From Flavobacteriaceae bacterium (lineage in GTDB: Bacteria; Bacteroidota; Bacteroidia; Flavobacteriales; Flavobacteriaceae), in the NCBI GenBank assembly GCA_029238215.1, contig JAQWGN010000003.1, forward strand, positions 32,694 to 96,693: a DNA stretch of 64,000 nucleotides, written 5' to 3'. A program made the position numbers and the translations under genes. The notes under the pieces were generated by a model that did not search any database, was not told where the DNA came from, and was given only the letters and a program-made list of their open reading frames with translations. Below are positions 17,336-26,274 of the stretch, in pieces. Each line of letters opens with the position of its first letter. The first letter of the stretch is position 1.

Positions 17336-19258
17336 TCAAAGTGCGTATTGCAGACGTACATAGTATTGACGTTCCGCGGCGGGTTCATAATATCGTCCTC
17401 CAAAGGCATTAATACGGATGTTGTCATAATATTTGGTGTTTGTAAGGTTAGAGGCACCAATTGTAAGCATAACATTTTTATAGCTCTGTTGGGCATACAA
17501 ATCACTCTTCCAAAAAGATGGAACAGAAATGGTGTTTTCACTATTTGTAAAACGGCTTCCCAAATAATTAATATTTACAGATACTATGGTCTTGCCAAAT
17601 CTTTTTTGAAAGCTTGTAGCAAATTGATTTTTAGGTACATTGGGTAAGTCTAACGCATTTTCCGTTTCGTAAATACCATGGCTAAACGCAACTGCCAGAT
17701 GCGCTGTTTTTTCGATTGTCCAAAGACCTTCCAGTTCAACACCACGCCGTTCTACACGACCGATATTGGCGTAAAATGTTTGACTAGGGAATGCTGCCAA
17801 CTCGTAAGGAAGAATTTCGGCTTTTGTTGTGGTGTGAAATAGCGTAAGCGTAGCCGTTACACTTCTTTTTTTAATGGTAAAGCCAAGTTCTAGTTCACTC
17901 GATTTTTGAGGGTTTAGCGTTGTGTTAAAGCCTGTTTCACCAGTTGGGTTCGCTGAAAGCTCATTGAGAGAGGGCGTTTCAAATCCTGTACTATACCTTA
18001 AATAACTGCTTATCGTTTTACTCAGTTGACGATGTACTGCAATCATAGGGGAAAGTGCGGAAAGATCGATCCTTCCAGAATTATTATCCAATAAATCAAC
18101 TGACTCGATGCGGTGAATATCGCTACGAAGCGATCCTCTAAAGCGCCAAGCATGAAGATACATTTCAACAATTCCGTACGCCCCTAGGCTAAAAAACTGC
18201 TCTTTTTGATGGAGCGTTTGCGCTCCTTTGCTACCAAGTTCATTGTTAAACCGTTTTCGATTGTCTAGCTGTGCGCCTCCTTCAAAGCCATACTGCCATA
18301 TCCAATGGTTTTTTCCACCATCCCTACGAGTTCCAAATCCAAAATAATTCCGACCAAGATCGATTTTCCCACTATTTGAAAAGGGAAGAAGTGCGTCTAA
18401 GTTTCTGTTGGCGTAAAAGGCATACGAATTCCAAGCCTGATGCTTCAATCGTACAGCGATGTAATGTTGCTTTACTCGTTCCCCAGACTGATACGTCATA
18501 TTTGCCACACGGGCTTGAGATCTTTTCTCTTTCACTTGTTCTAGCGTTAGCCCGCCAGCATCTCTTGCCAAAGGACTTGAAAAGAAGGAATAATCAAGAG
18601 TTAGCTGCTTGCTATTCGATAAGAGCATCTCATTTGACAAAGAAACCAAGTTGTTTTCATAAGCGCTCCATTCGCGATAGCCTGTTTGTTTTTTGTGAGC
18701 AATTATGGCACGGAACTTATTTTTTTCGCTAGACTCACTTATGGATGCTTCTATAGTTTTCAAGTCAAAGGACCCAAGCGTTGCGATCAGTTTTTTTTTG
18801 TTTGTTATGGGTGCACTTTTCAGTAAGAGAACTCCGCCAGAAGCATTGCCGTACAAACCGCTCGATAGCCCTCGAATAACCGCAACGCCACCTAATTGCA
18901 ATAATGGAATATGATCCAATTGGGCTTGTCCGTCAGGAGTGCTTATTGGAACTCCATCAAGGAGTACTTTTACCCCACGAATTCCAAATGCTGCTCGTGT
19001 ACCAAATCCACGGATTGAAATCCGGGTGTCTTGCGTAAAGTTTTGTTGGCTGCTTACAAATAAACTGGGTACAATGCCGAGTTGCTCGCCTATTTCTTGT
19101 TGGAGGAGGCCGCCTAGACTGTCTGAAACAAGCGTAAAACTTAGAGGACTTATCGGGCTATTGATACGTTGCGCAGTTAAAACAACCTCGCTGAGTTGTT
19201 GTATTTGACTTTGTGCCAGTACGCTAGTGGCAAATAAAAGGAATCCAAGCCTACGCAT
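17336..19258 (-). CDS. TonB-dependent outer-membrane receptor
   Basis: 640 residues from ATG 19258 (MRRLGFLLFATSVLAQ, a signal peptide); an upstream in-frame start would extend far into rimM. The plug domain (about 25-150) contains the TonB box-like LSEVVLTAQR and the conserved ISIRGFGTR and VLLDGVPIS segments; the rest is the 22-strand barrel, ending in YYVRLQYAL. There is no N-terminal carboxypeptidase-like domain and no SusD partner, so a metal chelate or cofactor is a likelier cargo than glycan. The start overlaps the end of rimM by eight bases, making it the third gene of the rpsP operon. Confidence 0.93.
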   Translation of the reverse strand: MRRLGFLLFATSVLAQSQIQQLSEVVLTAQRINSPISPLSFTLVSDSLGGLLQQEIGEQLGIVPSLFVSSQQNFTQDTRISIRGFGTRAAFGIRGVKVLLDGVPISTPDGQAQLDHIPLLQLGGVAVIRGLSSGLYGNASGGVLLLKSAPITNKKKLIATLGSFDLKTIEASISESSEKNKFRAIIAHKKQTGYREWSAYENNLVSLSNEMLLSNSKQLTLDYSFFSSPLARDAGGLTLEQVKEKRSQARVANMTYQSGERVKQHYIAVRLKHQAWNSYAFYANRNLDALLPFSNSGKIDLGRNYFGFGTRRDGGKNHWIWQYGFEGGAQLDNRKRFNNELGSKGAQTLHQKEQFFSLGAYGIVEMYLHAWRFRGSLRSDIHRIESVDLLDNNSGRIDLSALSPMIAVHRQLSKTISSYLRYSTGFETPSLNELSANPTGETGFNTTLNPQKSSELELGFTIKKRSVTATLTLFHTTTKAEILPYELAAFPSQTFYANIGRVERRGVELEGLWTIEKTAHLAVAFSHGIYETENALDLPNVPKNQFATSFQKRFGKTIVSVNINYLGSRFTNSENTISVPSFWKSDLYAQQSYKNVMLTIGASNLTNTKYYDNIRINAFGGRYYEPAAERQYYVRLQYAL

Positions 19259-19784
19259 CTTTGGTATATAGATCAATGAGTCCTGGAGGTGTTTCAACTT
19301 CTACAATACTATGCGTTCTGTCTATTTTAAAAATGATTTCATCAACAATGGGGATAAGCGCTGTATTCCCATTGACATCAACTTCCAACGTTGCTTGTGC
19401 CGTGTGTTCATTTACATTAGTTACTTTTCCCAAAACCCCTAAGTTTTTATCATTTACCGTAAAACCAATGACTTCATGGTAATAGAATTTATTTCCTGTA
19501 AGGGTAGGGAGTTCAGAAAGGGGAAGGTATGCTTTGGCTTTTAAAATAAAATTGGCATCTTCTTCTGTTGACATATCTTCAAGCCTAAGCCGAAGTAGCC
19601 CCGGTTTGTGCATACTACATTTTTCCACATAATAGGGAATCAATGCGTTATTTATTAAGAGGAATATGCTTTCTAAGGCAGCATAACGATCTGGCTCATC
19701 GGTGTCGAGTTTCACCAATACTTCGCCTTTAAAACTGTATTTACTAACGACTGTACCTACAAAAAAACAGTCTTCAATATGCAT
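19251..19784 (-). CDS. rimM: Ribosome maturation factor RimM
   Basis: 177 residues. The N-terminal RimM domain (about 5-85, starting DCFFVGTVVSKYSFKGEVLV) and the C-terminal PRC-barrel (about 95-170, KFYYHEVIGFTV and ALIPIVDEII, ending in a PPGLIDLY motif) are both complete. RimM binds S19 in the 30S head and assists processing of 16S rRNA. It follows rpsP by eight bases, as in most bacteria. Unusually, the next gene in the operon is a TonB-dependent receptor and not trmD. Confidence 0.97.
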   Translation of the reverse strand: MHIEDCFFVGTVVSKYSFKGEVLVKLDTDEPDRYAALESIFLLINNALIPYYVEKCSMHKPGLLRLRLEDMSTEEDANFILKAKAYLPLSELPTLTGNKFYYHEVIGFTVNDKNLGVLGKVTNVNEHTAQATLEVDVNGNTALIPIVDEIIFKIDRTHSIVEVETPPGLIDLYTKDA

Positions 19785-19792
19785 AGGGTGGA

Positions 19793-20503
19793 TTACTCAG
19801 CAGCTTTCTCTGAATCTTCTTCTGTAGTTTCCTCAGCAGCAGGAGCCTCTTCAGCAACAGCTTCAGTAGCTTCTTCAGCGGCAGGAGCCTCTTCAACAAC
19901 AGCTTCAGTAGTTTCTTCAGCGGCAGGAGCCTCTTCAGCAACAGCTTCTGTAGTTTCTTCAGCACCAGGAGCTTCCTCAGCTTGTGCTTCAGCAGCAGCA
20001 GCTTCTTCAGCTTGTGCTTCAGCGGCAGCAGCCTCGGCAGCAGCGGTATCTATTGCAGCTTGTGCATCAACTTTACGTTTTTCGCTAACTTCTTTTTCTG
20101 CAGCAAGAACTTTAGCTTTTTCATCGGCTTTAGATTTCGCTAAAGCGTCTATTTTGACATCATTTCGAGATGCTTTTTCAGCTACCCATGCAGTAAATTT
20201 AGTTTCTACATCTTCTTCTGTATGCGCTCCTTTACGCACACCGCTAACAAGGTGATTTTTTAAAAGTGCACCAGTCTCTGAAAGTAAATTACGAGCTGTA
20301 TCTGTGGGTTGAGCTCCATTTTGAAGCCAATTCACAGCACGATCGATGTTAATATTTACTGTAGCAGGATTGGTGTTTGGATTGTAAGTACCTATTTTTT
20401 CGAGGTAACGACCATCACGTTTTGAACGAGCGTCTGCAGCTACTACCCAATAGAAGGGTTTTCCTTTTTTACCGTGGCGTTGAAGTCTAATTTTTACTGA
20501 CAT
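19793..20503 (-). CDS. rpsP: 30S ribosomal protein S16 with long repetitive C-terminal tail
   Basis: 236 residues, against about 80-90 for the conserved S16 core. Residues 1-85 are a normal S16 ([33 protein letters not shown]). A charged, Lys/Ala-rich helix (about 86-150) follows, then a tail made almost only of Ala, Glu and Thr. Residues 176-231 are four copies of a 14-residue unit ([14 protein letters not shown] and variants). S16 binds 16S rRNA early in 30S assembly; the tail would extend as an acidic, disordered arm. Extended S16 proteins are known in Bacteroidota, though tail length varies. It heads the operon and has a near-ideal promoter. Confidence 0.97.
   Translation of the reverse strand: MSVKIRLQRHGKKGKPFYWVVAADARSKRDGRYLEKIGTYNPNTNPATVNINIDRAVNWLQNGAQPTDTARNLLSETGALLKNHLVSGVRKGAHTEEDVETKFTAWVAEKASRNDVKIDALAKSKADEKAKVLAAEKEVSEKRKVDAQAAIDTAAAEAAAAEAQAEEAAAAEAQAEEAPGAEETTEAVAEEAPAAEETTEAVVEEAPAAEEATEAVAEEAPAAEETTEEDSEKAAE
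19811..19978. repeat. Four tandem 42-bp repeats in rpsP
   Basis: The units encode [42 protein letters not shown] and [15 protein letters not shown] shorter duplicated 10-residue unit ([10 protein letters not shown]) precedes them. The high identity at DNA level makes the copy number liable to change by slippage or recombination. Confidence 0.9.
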
Positions 20504-20550
20504 ATCAAATTAAATTTTGGGGGTGCGAAACCCTGGTTATTAATGCGGAG

Positions 20551-20581
20551 CAAAAGTACACTATTTTTTGTTTTCACCAAA
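20551..20581 (-). promoter_or_regulatory. Promoter of the rpsP-rimM-receptor operon
   Basis: On the minus strand TTTG (20578-20581) and TACTTTTG (20551-20558) are separated by 19 bases, a match to the Bacteroidota consensus. Transcription would begin about 40 bases before rpsP. Confidence 0.82.
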
Positions 20582-20655
20582 CGTTAATAACTTCATGCTA
20601 CTTCCTGTTTTAATTCGAGTACAACTTCGCTAAATTAGTAGGCTAATCCAAAGGC

Positions 20656-23600
20656 ATGTTTTTAATCTTTGACACTGAAACAACGGGCTTACCGAAACGG
20701 TGGAATGCACCCATTTCGGATTCAGACAACTGGCCGCGTTGTATTCAAGTGGCTTGGCAATTGCACGATTCTAATGGAAAATGTGTCGAACACAAAGATT
20801 TTATAATAAAACCCGACGGCTTTGATATTCCTTATGAGTCAGAACAAATCCACGGTATTAGCACCAAACTTGCGCAAACGTCAGGTGTTTCATTGGCCGC
20901 AGTATTAGACAAATTTACAGAAGCACTTTCCCAAACCCAGTTTTTGGTAGGACACAATGTCGGTTTTGATATTAATATTATGGGTGCAGAATTGCATCGT
21001 TTTCAACGAGACACTGAAGCTTTTACCTCAAAAGCCGTTTTGGATACCTGTACCGAAAATACGGCAACCCTTTGCCAACTTCCAGGAGGTAGAGGGGGTA
21101 AGTTTAAATTACCAACCCTAAGCGAACTTTATAAGCACGTTTTTTCAACAGGATTTGGAGAAGCGCATAACGCAACTGCAGATGTTGAAGCCACCACACG
21201 TGTTTTTTTAGAACTCATACGACTAGGGAAGTTTAACCTTTCTAACCAAACTGATGCAAGTTTATTGGTTACAAGTGTACAAGAAACGTATCCCACAGAA
21301 GTGCCACTTTTAGGCTTAAAGCATCAGAATTTAAAAAAGGCATCCGCTACTTTGGTAGAAGCGGCACAGATTACTACGCCAATTCCATCTCAATCATCGC
21401 AGGCGGTTCGGAGTACTCCCTTTGCTCACCTGCATACTTTTTCACAGTTTTCTGTGTTACAGTCTACGATTCGTGTAAAAGAACTTGCCGAAAAAGCAGC
21501 ACAGTTAGATATGCCAGCAGTTGCACTTACTGATATGGGTAACTTAATGGGGGCATTTCATTTTGTAAAATCCGTAAAAGAGGTTAATGCTAAATTAAAA
21601 GCAGCGGACGACAGACCTCCATTAAAACCAATAGTGGGAATTACACTAAACGTGTGTGAAAACCATCAAGACAGAAGCCGCCGAGACGATGGCTATCAAA
21701 TGGTGTTTTTAGCCAAGAATAAAAAGGGATACCAAAACCTAACGAAATTATCATCTTTGGCATACACACAAGGGTTTTATTATGTTCCTCGAGTGGATAG
21801 AGCATTGGTTCAGCAATACAAAAGCGACCTTATAGTGCTTACTGGAAATGTGTACGGTGAACTTTCGGCAAAACTCCTAAATGTAGGGGAGAAGCAAGCT
21901 GAAGAGGCATTAATTTGGTGGAAAGGTCAGTTTGACAATGATCTTTACATAGAAATTATGCGCCATCAACAGGAAGATGAGAATCGTATCAATCCTGTAT
22001 TGATTCAGTTTTCAGAAAAGCATCAAATTAAATTGGTGGCTACAAACTCGGTTTATTATCTCAACCAAGAGGAGGCCAATGCACATGATATTTTGCTTTG
22101 TGTCAAGGATGGTGAAAAACAAGCCACCCCTATCGGTCGTGGTCGAGGGTATAGATATGGGTTGCCAAACCAAGAATATTATTTTAAGTCACCAGAGCAA
22201 ATGCAGGAATTGTTTGCAGATATTCCGCAAGCATTGGAAAGTATTGAAGAGATTGTTGATAAGGTCACTCCCTTTGATTTGGCACGGGAAGTACTCCTGC
22301 CAAAGTTTAGTATTCCAGCGCAATTTCAGTCTGAAGAGGATAAAAAAGATGAAGGAAAACGAGGTGAAAATGCGTATTTACGCCACATTACCTATGAGGG
22401 GGCTAAAGCCCGTTATGCAGAAATTGACGATTCACTTCGTGAACGGATTGATTTTGAATTAAGTGTTATTGAAAATACGGGTTACCCTGGATATTTTTTG
22501 ATTGTTCAAGACTTTATCGCAGCTGCGCGTGACATGGATGTTTCGGTAGGTCCAGGGCGTGGTTCTGCGGCAGGATCGGTAGTGGCATACTGCCTGAAAA
22601 TAACCAATATAGACCCGATCAAATACGATTTACTTTTTGAGCGATTCTTAAACCCCGATCGTGTGAGCATGCCCGATATCGATATCGACTTTGATGATGA
22701 AGGACGCTCCAAAGTAATGGATTATGTAATTGAAAAATATGGATCCAATCAGGTGGCACAAATTATTACCTATGGCACCATGGCGGCAAAATCGTCAATT
22801 CGCGATACGGCTCGTGTGCTGGATTTATCTCTTGGGGATGCTGATCGTGTCGCTAAATTAGTGCCAAACATGAAACTGAAAAAGATTTTCAGTTTAGAGA
22901 ACAAAGTCCTCAAAGAGCAATTACGTGCCGATGAATATGCCAAGGTTTCTCAACTTAAATCAATTGCTGAAGGCGCAGACTTAGAAGCGGAAACACTTCG
23001 TCAAGCACAAGTACTTGAAGGGTCGTTACGTAATACAGGAATCCATGCATGTGGTGTAATTATTACCCCCGACGACATTACCGACTTTGTGCCTGTTGCT
23101 ACGGCAAAAGATTCAGATTTATATGTGACACAATTTGATAATTCGGTTGTTGAAGATGCAGGCTTGCTGAAAATGGATTTCTTGGGATTAAAAACCCTAA
23201 CCCTTATTAAAGACACGGTTAAGTTGGTCAAGTATAGACATAATATTGATCTGAATCCAGATGAATTTCCATTAGACGATGAACCAACGTATGCCTTGTT
23301 TCAACGCGGAGAAACGGTAGGTATTTTTCAATACGAAAGTGCAGGAATGCAAAAATATTTACGTGATTTAAAGCCAAATGTTTTTGAAGATCTAATTGCG
23401 ATGAACGCTCTGTACCGCCCCGGACCTTTGGAATATATACCAAGTTTTGTGCGCCGTAAAAATGGACAAGAAGAAATCACCTACGATTTGCCTGCAATGG
23501 AACAGTATCTGAAGCAGACTTATGGGATTACGGTTTATCAAGAACAAGTGATGTTGCTTTCCCAATCATTAGCGGGTTTTAGTAAAGGCCAAGCAGACGT

Positions 23601-24990
23601 GCTTCGTAAAGCTATGGGGAAAAAGATTTTCGCCTTATTGGAAAAACTGAAACCTCAGTTTTTGGATGGCGGTGAAGAACGAGGTCATCCTAGAGAAATC
23701 CTTGAAAAAATTTGGAAAGACTGGGAGGCATTTGCTTCCTATGCGTTTAATAAGTCGCATTCTACCTGCTACGCATGGGTTGCCTATCAAACGGCCTATC
23801 TCAAGGCAAATTATCCTGCTGAGTACATGGCTGCCGTTCTCTCTAATAATATGAACGACATCAAGCAGGTAAGCTTTTTTATGGAGGAATGTCGCCGTAT
23901 GGGTGTTTTAGTGCTAGGTCCAGATGCTAATGAATCCTTCTACAAGTTTACAGTTAATGATAAGGGGGCGATTCGTTTTGGCATGGGCGCTATAAAGGGC
24001 ATGGGTCGTGCCGCAGTTCAAACTATCGTAACGCACCGGAATGAAAAACCCTATGCTTCCATTTTTGATTTGACGCAACGGATTGATTTACGCGCAGCAA
24101 ATAAAAAATCGTTTGAAAGTTTGATTTTGGCAGGGGGCCTTGATTCCTTATCAATGGCACATCGTGCTCAATATTTTCATCATACTGGCGATGGTGTAAC
24201 CTTTGTTGAAAAAGCACTTAAATATGGCGCACAGCACCAAGAGAATGAACAGTCATCTCAGGTGAGTTTGTTTGGCGCCGATGCTGCGGTAAGCATCCCA
24301 ACACCAACACTTCCTGAGTGTGAACCTTGGGGCACATTACATGCCTTAAAACAAGAAAAAGAAGTAGTTGGCATCTATCTTTCGGGCCATCCGTTAGATG
24401 ATTTTAAACCTGCAATGAAACATTTTTGCAACGCCAAAGTAGGCTTGTTTAATGATTTGGATCCTCTTGTTAATAAGGAGCTGAGTTTTGGTGGTATGGT
24501 CGGTGAGGTAGATCACCGTGTTTCTAAAAATGGTAAAGGATGGGCGATTTTCACTCTTGAAGACTTTGAAGAATCATACGACTTTAGAATATTTGGCGAA
24601 GAATATTTAAAGTTCCGCCATTTTTTGGTTACAGATAGTTTTGTTCACGTTAAGGCCTTAGTACGCGAAGGCTGGCTTAACAGAGAAACCGGCAAACGCG
24701 GAGAGCCTAGACTTCAGTTTACTGCATTTCAACAACTTCAAGACACCTTAGCAGCATATACCAAGAAGATTACGCTTAAAATGGATGTGGCTCGTATGGA
24801 CGAAAACTTACTCGTGTTTTTAGAAAAACTATTCAGAACCCACAAAGGCGACCACAAACTGGATATGATATTCTATGAGGCGGAAGACCAAATAAAATTG
24901 GTTACTACAAGCCGTAAAGTTAAGATACAAGTTGATGAGCAATTTTTATCAGCTCTAGACGAATACCCAGTCGCATATAAACTTAATTAG
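20656..24990 (+). CDS. dnaE: DNA polymerase III alpha subunit with N-terminal 3'-5' exonuclease
   Basis: 1444 residues. An N-terminal DEDDh exonuclease (about 1-195) shows FDTETTGLP (D6, E8), HNVGFDIN and HNATADVEAT. A PHP domain follows (about 257 on, AHLHTFSQFSVL), then the class C polymerase palm with the catalytic PDIDIDFDDE near residues 673-682, finger and thumb regions (ALYRPGPLEYIPSFVRRKNG), a helix-hairpin-helix region, and a C-terminal OB fold (LSFGGMVGEV). Proofreading is thus fused to synthesis instead of supplied by a separate DnaQ. The PHP metal site looks incomplete (DMGNLMG where active forms have His). It is the replicative polymerase. Confidence 0.97.
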   Translation: MFLIFDTETTGLPKRWNAPISDSDNWPRCIQVAWQLHDSNGKCVEHKDFIIKPDGFDIPYESEQIHGISTKLAQTSGVSLAAVLDKFTEALSQTQFLVGHNVGFDINIMGAELHRFQRDTEAFTSKAVLDTCTENTATLCQLPGGRGGKFKLPTLSELYKHVFSTGFGEAHNATADVEATTRVFLELIRLGKFNLSNQTDASLLVTSVQETYPTEVPLLGLKHQNLKKASATLVEAAQITTPIPSQSSQAVRSTPFAHLHTFSQFSVLQSTIRVKELAEKAAQLDMPAVALTDMGNLMGAFHFVKSVKEVNAKLKAADDRPPLKPIVGITLNVCENHQDRSRRDDGYQMVFLAKNKKGYQNLTKLSSLAYTQGFYYVPRVDRALVQQYKSDLIVLTGNVYGELSAKLLNVGEKQAEEALIWWKGQFDNDLYIEIMRHQQEDENRINPVLIQFSEKHQIKLVATNSVYYLNQEEANAHDILLCVKDGEKQATPIGRGRGYRYGLPNQEYYFKSPEQMQELFADIPQALESIEEIVDKVTPFDLAREVLLPKFSIPAQFQSEEDKKDEGKRGENAYLRHITYEGAKARYAEIDDSLRERIDFELSVIENTGYPGYFLIVQDFIAAARDMDVSVGPGRGSAAGSVVAYCLKITNIDPIKYDLLFERFLNPDRVSMPDIDIDFDDEGRSKVMDYVIEKYGSNQVAQIITYGTMAAKSSIRDTARVLDLSLGDADRVAKLVPNMKLKKIFSLENKVLKEQLRADEYAKVSQLKSIAEGADLEAETLRQAQVLEGSLRNTGIHACGVIITPDDITDFVPVATAKDSDLYVTQFDNSVVEDAGLLKMDFLGLKTLTLIKDTVKLVKYRHNIDLNPDEFPLDDEPTYALFQRGETVGIFQYESAGMQKYLRDLKPNVFEDLIAMNALYRPGPLEYIPSFVRRKNGQEEITYDLPAMEQYLKQTYGITVYQEQVMLLSQSLAGFSKGQADVLRKAMGKKIFALLEKLKPQFLDGGEERGHPREILEKIWKDWEAFASYAFNKSHSTCYAWVAYQTAYLKANYPAEYMAAVLSNNMNDIKQVSFFMEECRRMGVLVLGPDANESFYKFTVNDKGAIRFGMGAIKGMGRAAVQTIVTHRNEKPYASIFDLTQRIDLRAANKKSFESLILAGGLDSLSMAHRAQYFHHTGDGVTFVEKALKYGAQHQENEQSSQVSLFGADAAVSIPTPTLPECEPWGTLHALKQEKEVVGIYLSGHPLDDFKPAMKHFCNAKVGLFNDLDPLVNKELSFGGMVGEVDHRVSKNGKGWAIFTLEDFEESYDFRIFGEEYLKFRHFLVTDSFVHVKALVREGWLNRETGKRGEPRLQFTAFQQLQDTLAAYTKKITLKMDVARMDENLLVFLEKLFRTHKGDHKLDMIFYEAEDQIKLVTTSRKVKIQVDEQFLSALDEYPVAYKLN

Positions 24991-25036
24991 GTATCAATAA
25001 CAACAATGTTTAGATAGTAAACTCTGATACATTGCA

Positions 25037-25068
25037 TTGCTTTTTTGAAAAAAAAGACACTACATTTG
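25037..25068 (+). promoter_or_regulatory. Promoter of trxA
   Basis: TTG at 25037-25039 and TACATTTG at 25061-25068, spacer 21. The leader is about 15 bases. Confidence 0.7.
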
Positions 25069-25088
25069 AACTTTATAACAAATTAATT

Positions 25089-25406
25089 ATGGCACTAGAA
25101 ATTACCGACGCAACCTTCGAAGAAATTGTTTTAAAGGCCTCCCAGCCAGTTTTAGTAGACTTTTGGGCAGAATGGTGTGGTCCTTGCCGTATGGTAGGGC
25201 CTATTATTGATGCGCTTAGCCAAGAATATGACGGCAAAGCTGTTGTAGGTAAAGTGGATGTAGATAATAACCAAGAATTTGCTGCCAAATATGGTGTGCG
25301 TAACATTCCTACAGTATTACTTTTTAAAGATGGCGAATTGGTAGATCGTAAGGTTGGTGTTTCTCCAAAAGCTGTTTACGCTACGGCTATTGAGGGGCAA
25401 CTTTAG
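25089..25406 (+). CDS. trxA: Thioredoxin
   Basis: 105 residues from the ATG at 25089 (MALEITDATFEEIV); an in-frame ATG at 25032 lies upstream of the promoter's -7 element and is rejected. The active site WCGPC lies in VDFWAEWCGPCRMVGP, with the cis-Pro in RNIPTVLLF. It reduces disulfides of cytoplasmic proteins and is the normal family length. It is monocistronic, between dnaE and tRNA-Asp. Confidence 0.97.
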   Translation: MALEITDATFEEIVLKASQPVLVDFWAEWCGPCRMVGPIIDALSQEYDGKAVVGKVDVDNNQEFAAKYGVRNIPTVLLFKDGELVDRKVGVSPKAVYATAIEGQL

Positions 25407-25423
25407 TCAAAACCAATTTTACC

Positions 25424-25454
25424 TTTGCGTATCCGAAAATGCGGTGTATATTTG
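25424..25454 (+). promoter_or_regulatory. Promoter of tRNA-Asp
   Basis: TTTG (25424-25427) and TATATTTG (25447-25454) with a 19-base spacer, an exact match to the Bacteroidota consensus. Confidence 0.85.
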
Positions 25455-25471
25455 CACGCACCTAACGAATT

Positions 25472-25545
25472 GGTCTGGTAGTTCAGCTGGTTAGAATACC
25501 TGCCTGTCACGCAGGGGGTCGCGGGTTCGAGTCCCGTCCAGACCG
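25472..25545 (+). tRNA. tRNA-Asp (GTC)
   Basis: Acceptor stem GGTCTGG/CCAGACC (25472-25478, 25538-25544), discriminator G. Anticodon stem CCTGC/GCAGG around CTGTCAC gives GTC. The T arm is GCGGGTTCGAGTCCCGT. CCA is not encoded. Confidence 0.97.
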
Positions 25546-25562
25546 CAGTTAGAATTAAAAAT

Positions 25563-25589
25563 ACCTCTTGATTATCAAGAGGTTTTTTT
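25563..25589 (+). terminator. Terminator of tRNA-Asp
   Basis: CCTCTTGA (25564-25571) pairs with TCAAGAGG (25575-25582), then seven T. Confidence 0.92.
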
Positions 25590-25709
25590 GTGGATTTAGA
25601 ACACGATATTTCAACTGGGATTTAAAGTAGGTTGGCTATATAATGCTTCAACAAAAAGGCGCTTCCAGTTTTATTAACAGTTTTGTGCCTATTTTCAATT
25701 AAGGTTTAC

Positions 25710-25717
25710 TACTTTTG
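25710..25717 (+). promoter_or_regulatory. -7 element of a candidate small RNA
   Basis: TACTTTTG in the gap between tRNA-Asp and the DUF983 gene. A TTTG at 25682-25685 lies 24 bases upstream, slightly farther than ideal. Confidence 0.55.
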
Positions 25718-25722
25718 AAAAA

Positions 25723-25868
25723 AATTTAGGATTAAATAGTTTTTATTTCTTGTTTAATCTTCGAAGTACGCAAGTACTTTTTAACGCGTTGTGTTGCTTG
25801 CAAACATTGTTTGCAAGAGGTTCGTAGGAGAACCCATGAGAAGCTTTCCTGAATAGGAGGGCTTTTTT
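25723..25868 (+). ncRNA. Candidate structured small RNA, about 145 nt
   Basis: No ORF of note lies in this stretch, yet it has a promoter element, three hairpins and a terminator in order. AAGTAC/GTACTT (25764-25779) closes on the tetraloop GCAA; CTTGCAAA/TTTGCAAG (25797-25817) is an 8-bp stem with a 5-base loop; GGTTC/GAACC (25819-25834) is a third. A fourth hairpin with a T tract ends the unit. Its closeness to a tRNA and the GNRA-type loop are compatible with a housekeeping or flavobacterial ncRNA, but no known RNA family was matched. The 36 bases between its end and the DUF983 ATG show nothing. Confidence 0.55.
25842..25868 (+). terminator. Terminator of the candidate small RNA
   Basis: AGCTTTCCT (25842-25850) pairs with AGGAGGGCT (25855-25863), including two G-U pairs, around GAAT, followed by five further T. 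Confidence 0.78.
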
Positions 25869-25900
25869 GTTTGATAGGATTTCCTTCATACATTTAGCAT

Positions 25901-26266
25901 ATGAGTTACTTAAGTGCCTTAGTTGAACTGCGCTGTCCAAAATGCCGAAAGGGTAAGATGTTTAAACATAAACCCTATAGCTTTAAAGGGGTTAGCGCGA
26001 TAAATAATAGATGTTCAAACTGTAGTATTCCTTACAGACTAGAGCCTTCTTTTTTCTACGGATCCATGTATGTATCCTACGCTTTGGGTGTAGCCTTGGC
26101 TGTAGTAGTATATGTTTTGCTGTTTCTAGTAGGAGTCGGAAAACATTTAGTAATGTCATTCCTAATAATTTCAGGAGCAATTATTATTCTTTCTCCCTAT
26201 ATCTACCAATTGTCAAAAGTGATTTGGGCAAGCCTTTTCATTAAATACGACCCCAATAAATCTTGA
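25901..26266 (+). CDS. DUF983 family membrane protein
   Basis: 121 residues. Two CxxC pairs at the N-terminus (RCPKCRKG and RCSNCSI) form a likely zinc ribbon; two membrane helices follow (about 58-78 and 84-106). This is the DUF983 arrangement, whose role is unknown, though members often lie near cytochrome oxidase or envelope genes. No such neighbour exists here. It stands alone, upstream of a convergent channel gene. Confidence 0.85.
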   Translation: MSYLSALVELRCPKCRKGKMFKHKPYSFKGVSAINNRCSNCSIPYRLEPSFFYGSMYVSYALGVALAVVVYVLLFLVGVGKHLVMSFLIISGAIIILSPYIYQLSKVIWASLFIKYDPNKS

Positions 26267-26274
26267 TGCTGTGA

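Noticed and set aside
19779..20255. 158-codon plus-strand ORF rich in Ala and Ser
   Set aside because: It is the mirror of the low-complexity tail of rpsP; repeats keep other frames open.
25743..25940. 65-codon minus-strand ORF over the candidate small RNA
   Set aside because: No start signal or similarity, and it runs antisense to the hairpins and the terminator.
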